A stretch of DNA of 11,330 nucleotides from an uncultured Clostridia bacterium (GTDB lineage Bacteria; Bacillota_A; Clostridia; TANB77; CAG-508), in NCBI GenBank assembly GCA_947588915.1, contig CANPZA010000039.1:1-11330 (forward strand), read 5' to 3'. Each line of letters opens with the position of its first letter. Position 1 is the first letter of the stretch. The notes under the pieces were generated by a model. It was not told the DNA's origin, made no database searches, and saw only the letters and a program-made list of their open reading frames with translations. This document shows, one piece after another, positions 1 to 6,584 of this stretch. Both the position numbers and the translations under genes were made by a program.

Positions 1-100
1 TTACAATAGTTTTTTAAGTTATTTATAATATTATTGTAAATTTATACATAAAAACTGTACAATTCTAATTTTACTTAGAATTTTGTACAGTTTTAATATA
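1..100. repeat. Direct repeat copy 1 (~100 bp), 3' module of pilin-like gene
   Basis: This stretch matches 1676-1776 almost base for base. The only clear difference is one extra A in the second copy inside the hairpin (ttacttagaa here, ttacttaagaa there). It contains an outer 8-bp inverted repeat (TTACAATA at 1-8, TATTGTAA at 32-39) and a long hairpin at 51-94. It lies downstream of the intact pilin-like gene, as copy 2 lies downstream of the decayed one. The copy starts at the window edge and may extend further left. Confidence 0.95.
51..94 (-). terminator. Hairpin terminator after the pilin-like gene
   Basis: The arms AAAACTGTACAATTCTAA (51-68) and its near-complement (75-94, with a 2-nt bulge) enclose a 6-nt loop. 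On the minus strand a short T run follows the stem, and on the plus strand T-rich sequence also follows, so it could act in both directions. It is the first terminator-like structure after the gene ending at 182. Confidence 0.7.
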
Positions 101-166
101 TTTTTCAATTATTTTAGCTATTTCTTCTTTATTTTCTATCTTTGCCGAACTATAAAACACAACATG
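71..166 (-). pseudogene. Possible 3' fragment of an unrecognised gene
   Basis: A minus-strand frame reads HVVFYSSAKIENKEEIAKII and continues to a TAA at 71-73, ending in YIKTVQNSK. It is hydrophilic, helix-like and protein-like in composition, but I see no start codon with a ribosome site and do not recognise a family. It lies in the same frame as the pilin-like gene, right behind that gene's TAG stop. It could therefore be a former extension, a gene remnant, or chance. Its last codons lie inside the direct repeat and recur in copy 2. Confidence 0.3.
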
Positions 167-181
167 TATAATAAAATATAT

Positions 182-1534
182 CTAAACGATAGTCCATCCT
201 ATCTCACTATTACCAGTTAGCATAGCTTTAGAATTTATAACGACTACTGGACGAATTCCATAATAAGGAACCCTGAGCTCTCCATAAGACCTGAAAAGTT
301 CACGATTGCTAACATGATTATTTCCAACACAGCCAAGACAGTAACTGATACCTATATCACCCGTACTTAAAAATTCGCTCCCCAGCCAGTAATTACTACC
401 ATCCAAGCAAATCAAAGAGTGAGCATTGGTCCCCCTTTGAACTTCTCCTAATTCAGGATTTTCATAATTAGTCAAAGTATCAGGGTAATAAGAATAGGAG
501 TTACAAGTAAATGTAATATTTTCTCCTTTTTTTAAATCAATTGCATTACCTTCTGCATCTAAATATTGAAATTTTTCTATAGATTTCCATCCACTTGCAG
601 GATTTGATGAGTATTTTAATTTATCTCCATCCCAGCTATATGTGACTTGATTATTGTATTGCCATATTTGTCCTTCTGCACATAATTCCCCAGACCCTGT
701 TTTTTCTGGGCTATATCTTGTTATTCTATTTATATCATCTACATTTATGCTTCTTGTTTTATCTGTATCTGCATATTTCCCATGTCCATATAATTTACTT
801 ATTTTATCTATTTCTTGTATTCCATTTACATAGCCTACTCTACCTTGTAGACAGAAATTACTATTACTAGATGTTTTTATTACCGTATCTGTTGTTATTA
901 TTAACTGTCCACTTGTTTCATCTACTCCCAATACTTTCCATCCACCTGTATAATCACTTAAATTAAAAATTTGGTCATTATCTCCATTAACAGTTCCCTC
1001 TGATATTTCTGTTTTATTACTTATATCTGTTCCATTTTCATCTACTTTTGGATTATAATTTAATATTGTATCTCCAACCCCTATTATAGTTTCTTTTCCT
1101 TCTTCATCTGTCATAGTTATTGTTATTCCATCTTGTTTCCATTTTATTTTTCCTGTCTGAATATTTTTTTCGTTTGATATTACATTCCCTATTTTATCTA
1201 TAGTATATGTTTTTAAATCACCTTCATATGTCCATGGTCCTTCTCCTTTTAACTTTCCTTTTTTTTCTTCTCCAAACTGTGTTCCTATTGCCTCTTGTAA
1301 ATTTTCTGTTGTCAAGTTTCCTAATCCACTCGTTAATGCATCTCCTACTGCCAATTTTACTTGTTCTTCTTCTTTTGCTTTGCTATTTTCATTTTTTGCA
1401 TCTGTTGTTTTTGTTAGTATTCCTTCATCCCCTGTTAGTGTTGCAATTGATATTCCTGCTAATATTAAAAGTACAATTATTGTTATCACTAATGCAATTA
1501 ATGTAATACCTTTACTTGATAATTTTTCTCTCAT
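182..1534 (-). CDS. Prepilin-like surface protein (type IV pilin N-terminus, DUF6273-like C-terminus)
   Basis: This gene encodes a 450-residue protein with a class III-like prepilin leader. A short basic stretch (MREKLSSKG) is followed by ITLIALVITIIVLLILAG, with probable cleavage after Gly9 and the hydrophobic helix forming the membrane or fibre core. Position +5 of the mature protein is Ala, not the Glu usual in true type IV pilins. A charged helix then leads into a large globular part. The tail holds YWLGS (382-386) and GIRPVVVI (426-433), a pattern like DUF6273-type domains of secreted Clostridia proteins. Expected location is the cell surface, possibly as a pilus or pseudopilus subunit; the function is unknown. 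I chose ATG 1534, with GGAGGA upstream. An in-frame TTG at 1573 also has AGGAGG at good spacing and would add 13 residues (463 aa). The ATG is favoured because its ribosome site region recurs in the relic at 6556-6584. Confidence 0.85.
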   Translation of the reverse strand: MREKLSSKGITLIALVITIIVLLILAGISIATLTGDEGILTKTTDAKNENSKAKEEEQVKLAVGDALTSGLGNLTTENLQEAIGTQFGEEKKGKLKGEGPWTYEGDLKTYTIDKIGNVISNEKNIQTGKIKWKQDGITITMTDEEGKETIIGVGDTILNYNPKVDENGTDISNKTEISEGTVNGDNDQIFNLSDYTGGWKVLGVDETSGQLIITTDTVIKTSSNSNFCLQGRVGYVNGIQEIDKISKLYGHGKYADTDKTRSINVDDINRITRYSPEKTGSGELCAEGQIWQYNNQVTYSWDGDKLKYSSNPASGWKSIEKFQYLDAEGNAIDLKKGENITFTCNSYSYYPDTLTNYENPELGEVQRGTNAHSLICLDGSNYWLGSEFLSTGDIGISYCLGCVGNNHVSNRELFRSYGELRVPYYGIRPVVVINSKAMLTGNSEIGWTIV

Positions 1535-1652
1535 TTTTTCTACTCCTCCTTTGTTATTTTTTTGTCTTTTCAATTTTAATTCCTCCTTTTTTTCCTCATT
1601 TGTAGTTTATACAAATAACACTTATGTAATCATGTTGTTATTCTTTTACATA

Positions 1653-1681
1653 TTTATATCATATCACTTTTACTTTTACAA
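1653..1681 (-). promoter_or_regulatory. Promoter of the pilin-like gene
   Basis: Read on the minus strand, TTGTAA (1681-1676) is followed by a 17-bp spacer and TATAAA (1658-1653), a good sigma-A-type pair. The -35 box is the outermost part of direct repeat copy 2. The predicted leader RNA is about 70 nt to the TTG, or about 110 nt to the ATG. Confidence 0.55.
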
Positions 1682-1776
1682 TAGTTTTTTAAGTTATTTA
1701 TAATATTATTGTAAATTTATACATAAAAACTGTACAATTCTAATTTTACTTAAGAATTTTGTACAGTTTTAATATA
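1676..1776. repeat. Direct repeat copy 2 (~100 bp)
   Basis: This is the second copy of the sequence at 1-100, with one inserted base. It sits between the decayed pilin-like gene (1790-2437) and the promoter of the intact one. It ends the first unit with a hairpin and starts the next with a -35 box. Its 8-bp inverted repeat arms are at 1676-1683 and 1707-1714. Confidence 0.95.
1726..1770 (-). terminator. Hairpin terminator in repeat copy 2
   Basis: This is the same hairpin as at 51-94. The left arm is 1726-1743, the right arm ends at 1770, and a short T run follows on the minus strand. It lies just behind the decayed pilin-like gene and would insulate the intact gene's promoter from upstream transcription. 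Confidence 0.7.
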
Positions 1777-1789
1777 TATTTTTTAACTA

Positions 1790-2437
1790 ATTACTAACCC
1801 ACCAGCTAATACGAAACTCTATCTTTCGGCACCGTCGTCAGTAGACGAAGCTAGTCAATAATCGTTTCCAGTGTTATATAGCACCTAATATTGTTTGTTG
1901 CATTAGTTTAGGATTACGATAACAATATAATTCATCCAGTTTATCCTAATCAATCCGCCAGGTGAAACTGTTGTATCTACTAGTATTTAATCTATAGTTT
2001 TCAGTTTGCCCACTTGCTACCCATAATCTTACTAATAATTCCTTTGTTGGTCCTCATACTGCATATGTTCCAACTGGTGCATTATCTTCTACATATTCTG
2101 TCCAATTGTTTGAATTACACAAATACTGTTTTCCAGTTTTCATTATATTTTATGCCATAATCTGTTTCAAATCCATCTTTTACTCTAGCATAATCTTTAT
2201 TTGTTCTTTTTTTATTAATGTGATTCCCGAAGTAGCTCCAAATGCTTTTTCTGAACCTATTGTATTTTATGATATTAAAAACATCTCTTTTTCACTTGCA
2301 TAAAATACTTTCCAACTGTCTACTTTTTTACTATTTTCTTTATAATTTACCGTTTCTCCTATTAATGCATTTACTTTTGACGTCATTTATTTTCTATTGT
2401 TCCATCTTCCTTTAATGTATTTTATATCAATATCAAA
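1790..2437 (-). pseudogene. Decayed pilin-like gene (DUF6273-type body, no leader)
   Basis: Minus-strand fragments in shifting frames spell a relative of the intact neighbour: LKEDGTIENK, VNALIGETVNYKENSKKVDS, WKVFYASEKEMFLIS, KDGFETDYGIKYNENW, QYLCNSNNWTEYVEDNAP, GPTKELLVRLW and a tail YxLASSTDDGAER. WKVFYASEKEMFLIS matches WKVLGVDETSGQLII of the intact protein, and YxLAS matches YWLGS. Stops interrupt it: TAA at 2267-2269, TGA at 2054-2056, TGA in place of the Trp of YWLAS at 1855-1857, and a later TAG; there are also several frameshifts. The N-terminal leader and the C-terminal GIRPVV part are missing. Ordinary decay explains this better than recoding, because TAA, TAG and TGA all occur and neighbouring genes use TGG for Trp. 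Confidence 0.8.
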
Positions 2438-2449
2438 AGTAGATGAAAT

Positions 2450-2710
2450 TTATTGCAATTATCTAAAAAAATTGAAAAACTTGCAAAAATTTATGTGCTT
2501 TCCAATCTTATACAGAAAGATTAAAACAAAATAAGGATATGGGAAAATATAGAAGAACTTACCAACAAAAATTTATGCAAGTTAGAAAAGACAAAAAACT
2601 GGTAAGAGACTTTGAAATCTAGAAAACAAGCTAAAGAAAAAATTAACCTTATGAAAAAAGGAAAATTTACTAAAAATGAAGTTTATGAGTGGATCTTGAA
2701 AAATAAATAA
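2450..2710 (+). pseudogene. Plus-strand gene remnant, DUF6076-like C-terminus
   Basis: This is the only convincing plus-strand coding debris in the window. Two frames join into one protein-like tail. The first part reads TCKNLCAFQSYTERLKQNKD then MGKYRRTYQQKFMQVRKDKK. After a TAG and a one-base shift near 2620 the second part reads RKQAKEKINLMKKGKFTKNE then VYEWILKNK, with TAA at 2708-2710. The Cys pair, the YRRTYQQK patch and the final W-rich helix resemble, from memory, the C-terminal part of DUF6076 proteins of Clostridia. That family call is tentative. The 5' part is gone and it abuts the decayed pilin-like gene. Confidence 0.45.
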
Positions 2711-2711
2711 A

Positions 2712-2752
2712 AATATGCTTACTATTTATTTCTTTATGATAATAAGCATATT
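2712..2752 (-). terminator. Terminator of the ABC exporter operon
   Basis: A perfect 10-bp inverted repeat (AATATGCTTA at 2712-2721, TAAGCATATT at 2743-2752) has a 21-nt loop. On the minus strand it is followed by a T-rich run. It lies 11 bp behind the stop codon of the second exporter gene. Confidence 0.75.
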
Positions 2753-2763
2753 ATACATTAAAT

Positions 2764-4422
2764 TTAATTGTTTTTCATTTGTACGACTTTCCCATCTTCA
2801 ACTTTTAAGACTTTATCAACATTTTCAATTGTTGTAGGTCTATGTGCAATAATAATCACAGTTGAATCTTTTGACAAATTATCCATAACTTTCTTTAATT
2901 GAATTTCACTTTCAACATCAATATTAGATGTTGGTTCATCAAATATATATATACTTGTTTGTTTTGCAATTGCACGGGCAAATGCTAGTAATTGCTTTTC
3001 ACCTTTTGAAAATATATTATCTTTTACTTTTTCATATATACCATTTTCAAAGGTTTTGACTTTATCATATAGCTGGATTTCTTTTAATATATCAATTATT
3101 TTTTCATCTGAAATTGTATTATTTTCATTTATTGTAATATTTCTTTTTATTGTATCATCAAATATATATGGATTTTGTTGTATAAATGATACATTTTTTC
3201 TTATGCTTTCTAATGAAATATCATTCATATTTTTTCCATCAAATAAAATATTCCCAGAATTTACCTTGTAAAATCCTAAAATTAAATTTATAATTGTGGT
3301 TTTTCCTGCTCCTGTTTCTCCTACTAATGCAACTTTCTCACCTCTATTAATTGCAAATGTCACACTATTTAAAACTTGTTTACCTTCTATATACGAAAAG
3401 TTAACACTTTTAAAACTTATATTTCCTTCTAACTTTTCTGTACTTTCTCCTTTGTAAATATTCTCTATATTTTCTTTTTTTTGCAATAAGTCATCTATTC
3501 TTTTTATTGAAACTTTTCCTTGTTGTAGATTTTCATAGTGGTATAAAATATGAGTTAATGGCTCAAAAAATTTATCTATATAGCTTACAACGACATAAAT
3601 AATTCCAATGTCAATTCCTGCTATTCTTCCTTGTATACATAAATATATTATAATTGCAATAATTGAATATTTAGTTATTGATTCCACAGGGTGTAAAACA
3701 CTTTGAATTGTAAAATAATTTTTGGCTATGTCTGTTTCTTCTTTATTATATTTATATAATTCCTCTTTTCTCTCTTTTTGAATATTAAAAAGATTTATTG
3801 TATTTATTCCCGAAAATGTTTCACCAAAATAGTTATTTAGTTTTTCAGTATTTTCAATACTTCTTCTATTATAATATTCCATTTTTTTACCTAATTTAAG
3901 TAATATAAAAACTAATATTAGACTGCATATGATCATTACTAATGCAAAATATATATTTATAAAACACATTACGACAAGAACTACTACTAAAAATATTCCT
4001 GCACTTATAAACATTGGTAATATTCTTCCTATAAAGTCTCCTATATTATTTATATCTGCTGTCATTCTTGTTATCAATGTAGATATATGCATGTTTGAAA
4101 AAATATCCATATTGAAATTCATTACTTTTTTATAAGCTTCCTCTCTAATTTCAGATGTTAAGCCTTCTGTATTTTTTGTTAAAGATATATTTTTTATATA
4201 CTCTAAAAAAGCACAAATTATAGAAAAAGTAATATATAATGTGACTATAAATAATATTTTACTAGATATTTCATTAAATGATGTTACGTTCTCTGCTAAA
4301 GAAATGGCTTGTTTTATTATGTATGGTAATAAAGTATTAATTAATGATGTTATTATCATTAATATGATAACGCCTAAAAATTTATATTTATACTTACTTA
4401 TAAGATTTTTTATATTAAGCAT
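2764..4422 (-). CDS. ABC exporter half-transporter, subunit with complete catalytic residues
   Basis: The product has 552 residues: an N-terminal membrane domain with about six helices (about 14-300) and a C-terminal ATPase domain (about 334-552). The Walker A is GETGAGKT (368-375), the Q-loop glutamine is at about 416, the Walker B ends in IFDEP with catalytic Glu496, and the switch histidine is His527 (IIIAHR). The signature is FSKGE (471-475), a departure from LSGGQ; SxGE variants are common in one half of heterodimeric exporters. The ATG overlaps the last 8 bases of the upstream exporter gene (ATGCTTAA), so translation is probably coupled. Together the two proteins should form one exporter at the cytoplasmic membrane for a drug, peptide or lipid. 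The substrate is not readable from sequence. Confidence 0.93.
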   Translation of the reverse strand: MLNIKNLISKYKYKFLGVIILMIITSLINTLLPYIIKQAISLAENVTSFNEISSKILFIVTLYITFSIICAFLEYIKNISLTKNTEGLTSEIREEAYKKVMNFNMDIFSNMHISTLITRMTADINNIGDFIGRILPMFISAGIFLVVVLVVMCFINIYFALVMIICSLILVFILLKLGKKMEYYNRRSIENTEKLNNYFGETFSGINTINLFNIQKERKEELYKYNKEETDIAKNYFTIQSVLHPVESITKYSIIAIIIYLCIQGRIAGIDIGIIYVVVSYIDKFFEPLTHILYHYENLQQGKVSIKRIDDLLQKKENIENIYKGESTEKLEGNISFKSVNFSYIEGKQVLNSVTFAINRGEKVALVGETGAGKTTIINLILGFYKVNSGNILFDGKNMNDISLESIRKNVSFIQQNPYIFDDTIKRNITINENNTISDEKIIDILKEIQLYDKVKTFENGIYEKVKDNIFSKGEKQLLAFARAIAKQTSIYIFDEPTSNIDVESEIQLKKVMDNLSKDSTVIIIAHRPTTIENVDKVLKVEDGKVVQMKNN

Positions 4423-6082
4423 TATACACCTCCTCTTTATCCATTTCCACTAGTGTTTTATTTTCTAATTTATATATTTTATCTGCTTTTTTTATATCTT
4501 CCATCATACTTGAAATTATAATTAAAGTTGTCTTATTATTTTTAATGCTTAAATTTTCTACTACTTTTTTACGTGTATCTATATCTAATCCTGTGAATCC
4601 ATTATCTATAATTAGTATATTATGGTCTTTTATTAAATTTCTAGATAAAATTAGTCTTTGTTTTTGTCCTCCTGAAAGTTTAATTCCATTATCTCCTATC
4701 AAAGTATTATATTTCTTATCTAATTTATCAATTGTATCAAATAATTCAGCTTTTTTGGTTGCATTTTTTACTTCATCTTCATTATAACTTTTATATAACT
4801 CTATATTATGTTTTATTGTATTATCATATATATAATCATCTTGCATAACATAAGCAAACTTTTCATAAAATGATTTTCTTTCAATACTATTTATATCAAT
4901 ATTATTAAAATATATCTTTCCATCTGGAATCTCATAAAACTTTGCTAGTATGTTTGCAAGTGTTGTCTTTCCAGAACCAGTCTTCCCTAGTATTCCTATA
5001 AAACTACCAGAAGGTATATTTAAATTTATATTCTCTAATATTTTTTCTTTTTCGCCTTTATATTTATAATCTAGGTCAACTATTTGTATATCAGCATTTT
5101 CTGGCATTTTAATATTACCATTTGTATTTATATCTATATCATACAAAAACTGAATCCTTCTATATATTATTTTTAACATATTTGCTTTTGCAACTAAAAA
5201 TCCAGCATATAAATAGTCCTTCATAACTTTTTGAATTATTGAATTAAAAGCAATAAATGCACCTATTGTGATATTCCCATTTACTACAAAATATAATCCT
5301 AATATACAAGAAATTGAAAATCCAAGTCCTTGAAAAAATGTTACTATTGAATTTATGCTTGATGTTATTCTATTGTACTCAATATTTTTATTTTTCAGTT
5401 CATTATTTATTTCATTGAATTGTTTTAATGTCTCTTCCTCTGTAACATATGATTTTATTACACTAAATCCACAAAAACTATCATTTATTTGTTTAGAAAG
5501 TTTTGCTTCTTCTTCTTTTCTCTCATATAACAATTTTTGAGCTTTAGCATTTTGTTTAAATATAAAATATATAAACATTGGAAATGTTATAAATACGGCT
5601 ATTGATAGTAGTAAATTAACATATTTAACTGCAATAATAAAACCAACAATAGTATATGATATTAGCCTTACTAGTTCAATTACTCCATGACTCATTATTG
5701 ACCATGTTTCTGAAATATCATTGATTATATATGATACAAATTTTCCTTTATCTGTTTTCTCAAAAAATTCCATTTGTGCTTTTTCTAACTTTTCTAATAT
5801 GTTATTTAAAATCCCTTGTTTTACTTTTCTTCCAGTCGGAAACAAAATTCTTCTATATATAAAGTTTGTAATATATTGACCTAATAAGGTAATAACTAAA
5901 AATATTATATTTTTCTTTGTTTCAAAGTCTATTTTTCCTGAATTATCTATTATTAAATCTAGTATTTTTCCAAATATAACTGGTTCTAATAAAGCTAAAG
6001 TTATATTGACTAAATATATAATTAAAAATATTATATATTCAATTTTATATTTCTTTAGTTGTTCTAAAATTAATTTATGCAT
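4415..6082 (-). CDS. ABC exporter half-transporter, subunit with degenerate ATP site
   Basis: This is the first gene of the exporter pair. It has a membrane domain (about 20-305) and an ATPase domain (about 335 onward). In the numbering of the longer 559-residue reading, Walker A is GKTGSGKT (370-377), the Q-loop is YVMQDD (Gln418) and the signature is canonical LSGGQ (473-477). The Walker B is ILIIDN: the catalytic Glu is Asn498, and the switch His is replaced by Ser529 (LIIISSMM). This half therefore supplies a non-hydrolysing site, typical of heterodimeric exporters of the LmrCD, BmrCD and TM287/288 kind. I chose the fifth codon ATG at 6082 (555 aa), which has GGAG six bases upstream. The first ATG at 6094 has its AAAGG only one base away. 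Confidence 0.92.
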   Translation of the reverse strand: MHKLILEQLKKYKIEYIIFLIIYLVNITLALLEPVIFGKILDLIIDNSGKIDFETKKNIIFLVITLLGQYITNFIYRRILFPTGRKVKQGILNNILEKLEKAQMEFFEKTDKGKFVSYIINDISETWSIMSHGVIELVRLISYTIVGFIIAVKYVNLLLSIAVFITFPMFIYFIFKQNAKAQKLLYERKEEEAKLSKQINDSFCGFSVIKSYVTEEETLKQFNEINNELKNKNIEYNRITSSINSIVTFFQGLGFSISCILGLYFVVNGNITIGAFIAFNSIIQKVMKDYLYAGFLVAKANMLKIIYRRIQFLYDIDINTNGNIKMPENADIQIVDLDYKYKGEKEKILENINLNIPSGSFIGILGKTGSGKTTLANILAKFYEIPDGKIYFNNIDINSIERKSFYEKFAYVMQDDYIYDNTIKHNIELYKSYNEDEVKNATKKAELFDTIDKLDKKYNTLIGDNGIKLSGGQKQRLILSRNLIKDHNILIIDNGFTGLDIDTRKKVVENLSIKNNKTTLIIISSMMEDIKKADKIYKLENKTLVEMDKEEVYNA

Positions 6083-6114
6083 TTTTTTCTCCATTCCTTT
6101 ATAAATACGAATTT

Positions 6115-6143
6115 ATTCTAGCATAATCATCTCTATTTTACAA
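6115..6143 (-). promoter_or_regulatory. Promoter of the ABC exporter operon
   Basis: On the minus strand TTGTAA (6143-6138) is followed by a 17-bp spacer and TAGAAT (6120-6115). A TG one base before the -10 gives an extended -10. This is the best-formed promoter in the window. A dyad (ATAAAT...ATTTAT, 6101-6116) spans the expected start of transcription and could be an operator. Confidence 0.65.
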
Positions 6144-6223
6144 TAACTGAACTTATATTTCTAATTATAATCCTATTTCAATTTCTTTTTCTAATCCTCT
6201 AATTTTACTTTTATATTTTCATT

Positions 6224-6310
6224 CTATATCGTTTTCCTTTTGTTTGTATTCAATTTTTTTACTCTATTATGTAAATTTTCGTTATCTTCCATTAATTCTT
6301 TATTTTCCAT
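6224..6310 (-). CDS. Possible 28-residue mini-protein with leucine heptads
   Basis: ATG at 6310 is preceded by GGAGG with a 10-base gap, and the frame closes at TAG 6224-6226. The peptide begins MENKELMEDNENLHNRVKKL. Leucines at 6, 13 and 20 are exactly seven apart, with Val17 between them, which is a short coiled-coil pattern. It lies between the terminator at 6368-6404 and the exporter promoter at 6115-6143. I do not recognise a family. No clear promoter precedes it, only an isolated TATAAT at 6353-6358, so it may be a relic or chance. Confidence 0.35.
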   Translation of the reverse strand: MENKELMEDNENLHNRVKKLNTNKRKTI

Positions 6311-6367
6311 AATTTTAAATCCTCCATTTTTCTATTATTTATAAATTTTTTTATTATAAAATCAAAA

Positions 6368-6404
6368 AAGATGAAATTGTTATTATTTTTTTACAATTCA
6401 TCTT
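6368..6404 (-). terminator. Terminator behind kinase and pilin relic
   Basis: The arms AAGATGAAATTGT (6368-6380) and ACAATTCATCTT (6393-6404) pair with a one-base bulge. On the minus strand the stem runs into a TTTTTTGATTTT tail. It should end transcripts of the regulator-kinase operon before the exporter promoter. Confidence 0.75.
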
Positions 6405-6584
6405 CTAAATATTTTAAAATTTATAACTTTTGACTCAAATTGTTACTAGGAGCGAACCATTGTTATTACTACATTTTTAATTTTTCATCATAAGAGAATA
6501 TGGTTGTAATTACCAATGCTATTAATGTAATACCTTTACTTGATAATTTTTCTCTAATTTTTTTATGTTTCTCCTTTGTTATTT
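6405..6584 (-). pseudogene. Relic of a third pilin-like gene
   Basis: From 6584 down, the sequence matches the start of the intact pilin-like gene, including AATAACAAAGGAG and then REKLSSKGITLIALVIT. The start codon has become ATT (6556-6558) and the frame closes at TAG 6469-6471 after about 30 codons, just as the hydrophobic helix should continue. Further on, a GTTCGCTCC stretch near 6450 followed by VTI-like and SKV-like codons may be what is left of the GVRPVV tail, which would mean a large internal deletion. The N-terminal match is clear; the tail match is weak. The homology begins immediately after the kinase stop codon. Confidence 0.7.

Noticed and set aside
1207..1703. Plus-strand Leu/Phe-rich open frames opposite the pilin-like gene
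   Set aside because: They mirror the AT-rich minus-strand codons, have no ribosome site or domain, and the minus-strand reading has a full leader and family pattern.
1..1776. CRISPR-like or insertion-sequence reading of the direct repeats
   Set aside because: Only two long copies 1.6 kb apart with a gene between them and no transposase; the inverted arms are internal hairpins, not matching element ends.
1855..2056. TGA read as an amino acid in the decayed pilin-like gene (one stands where Trp is expected)
   Set aside because: The second TGA stands at a probable Gly, TAA and TAG also interrupt the gene, there are frameshifts, and all intact genes use TGG for Trp.
2106..2303. Plus-strand 65-codon open frame
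   Set aside because: It lies opposite the decayed pilin-like gene, whose minus-strand fragments are recognisable; the plus reading is not.
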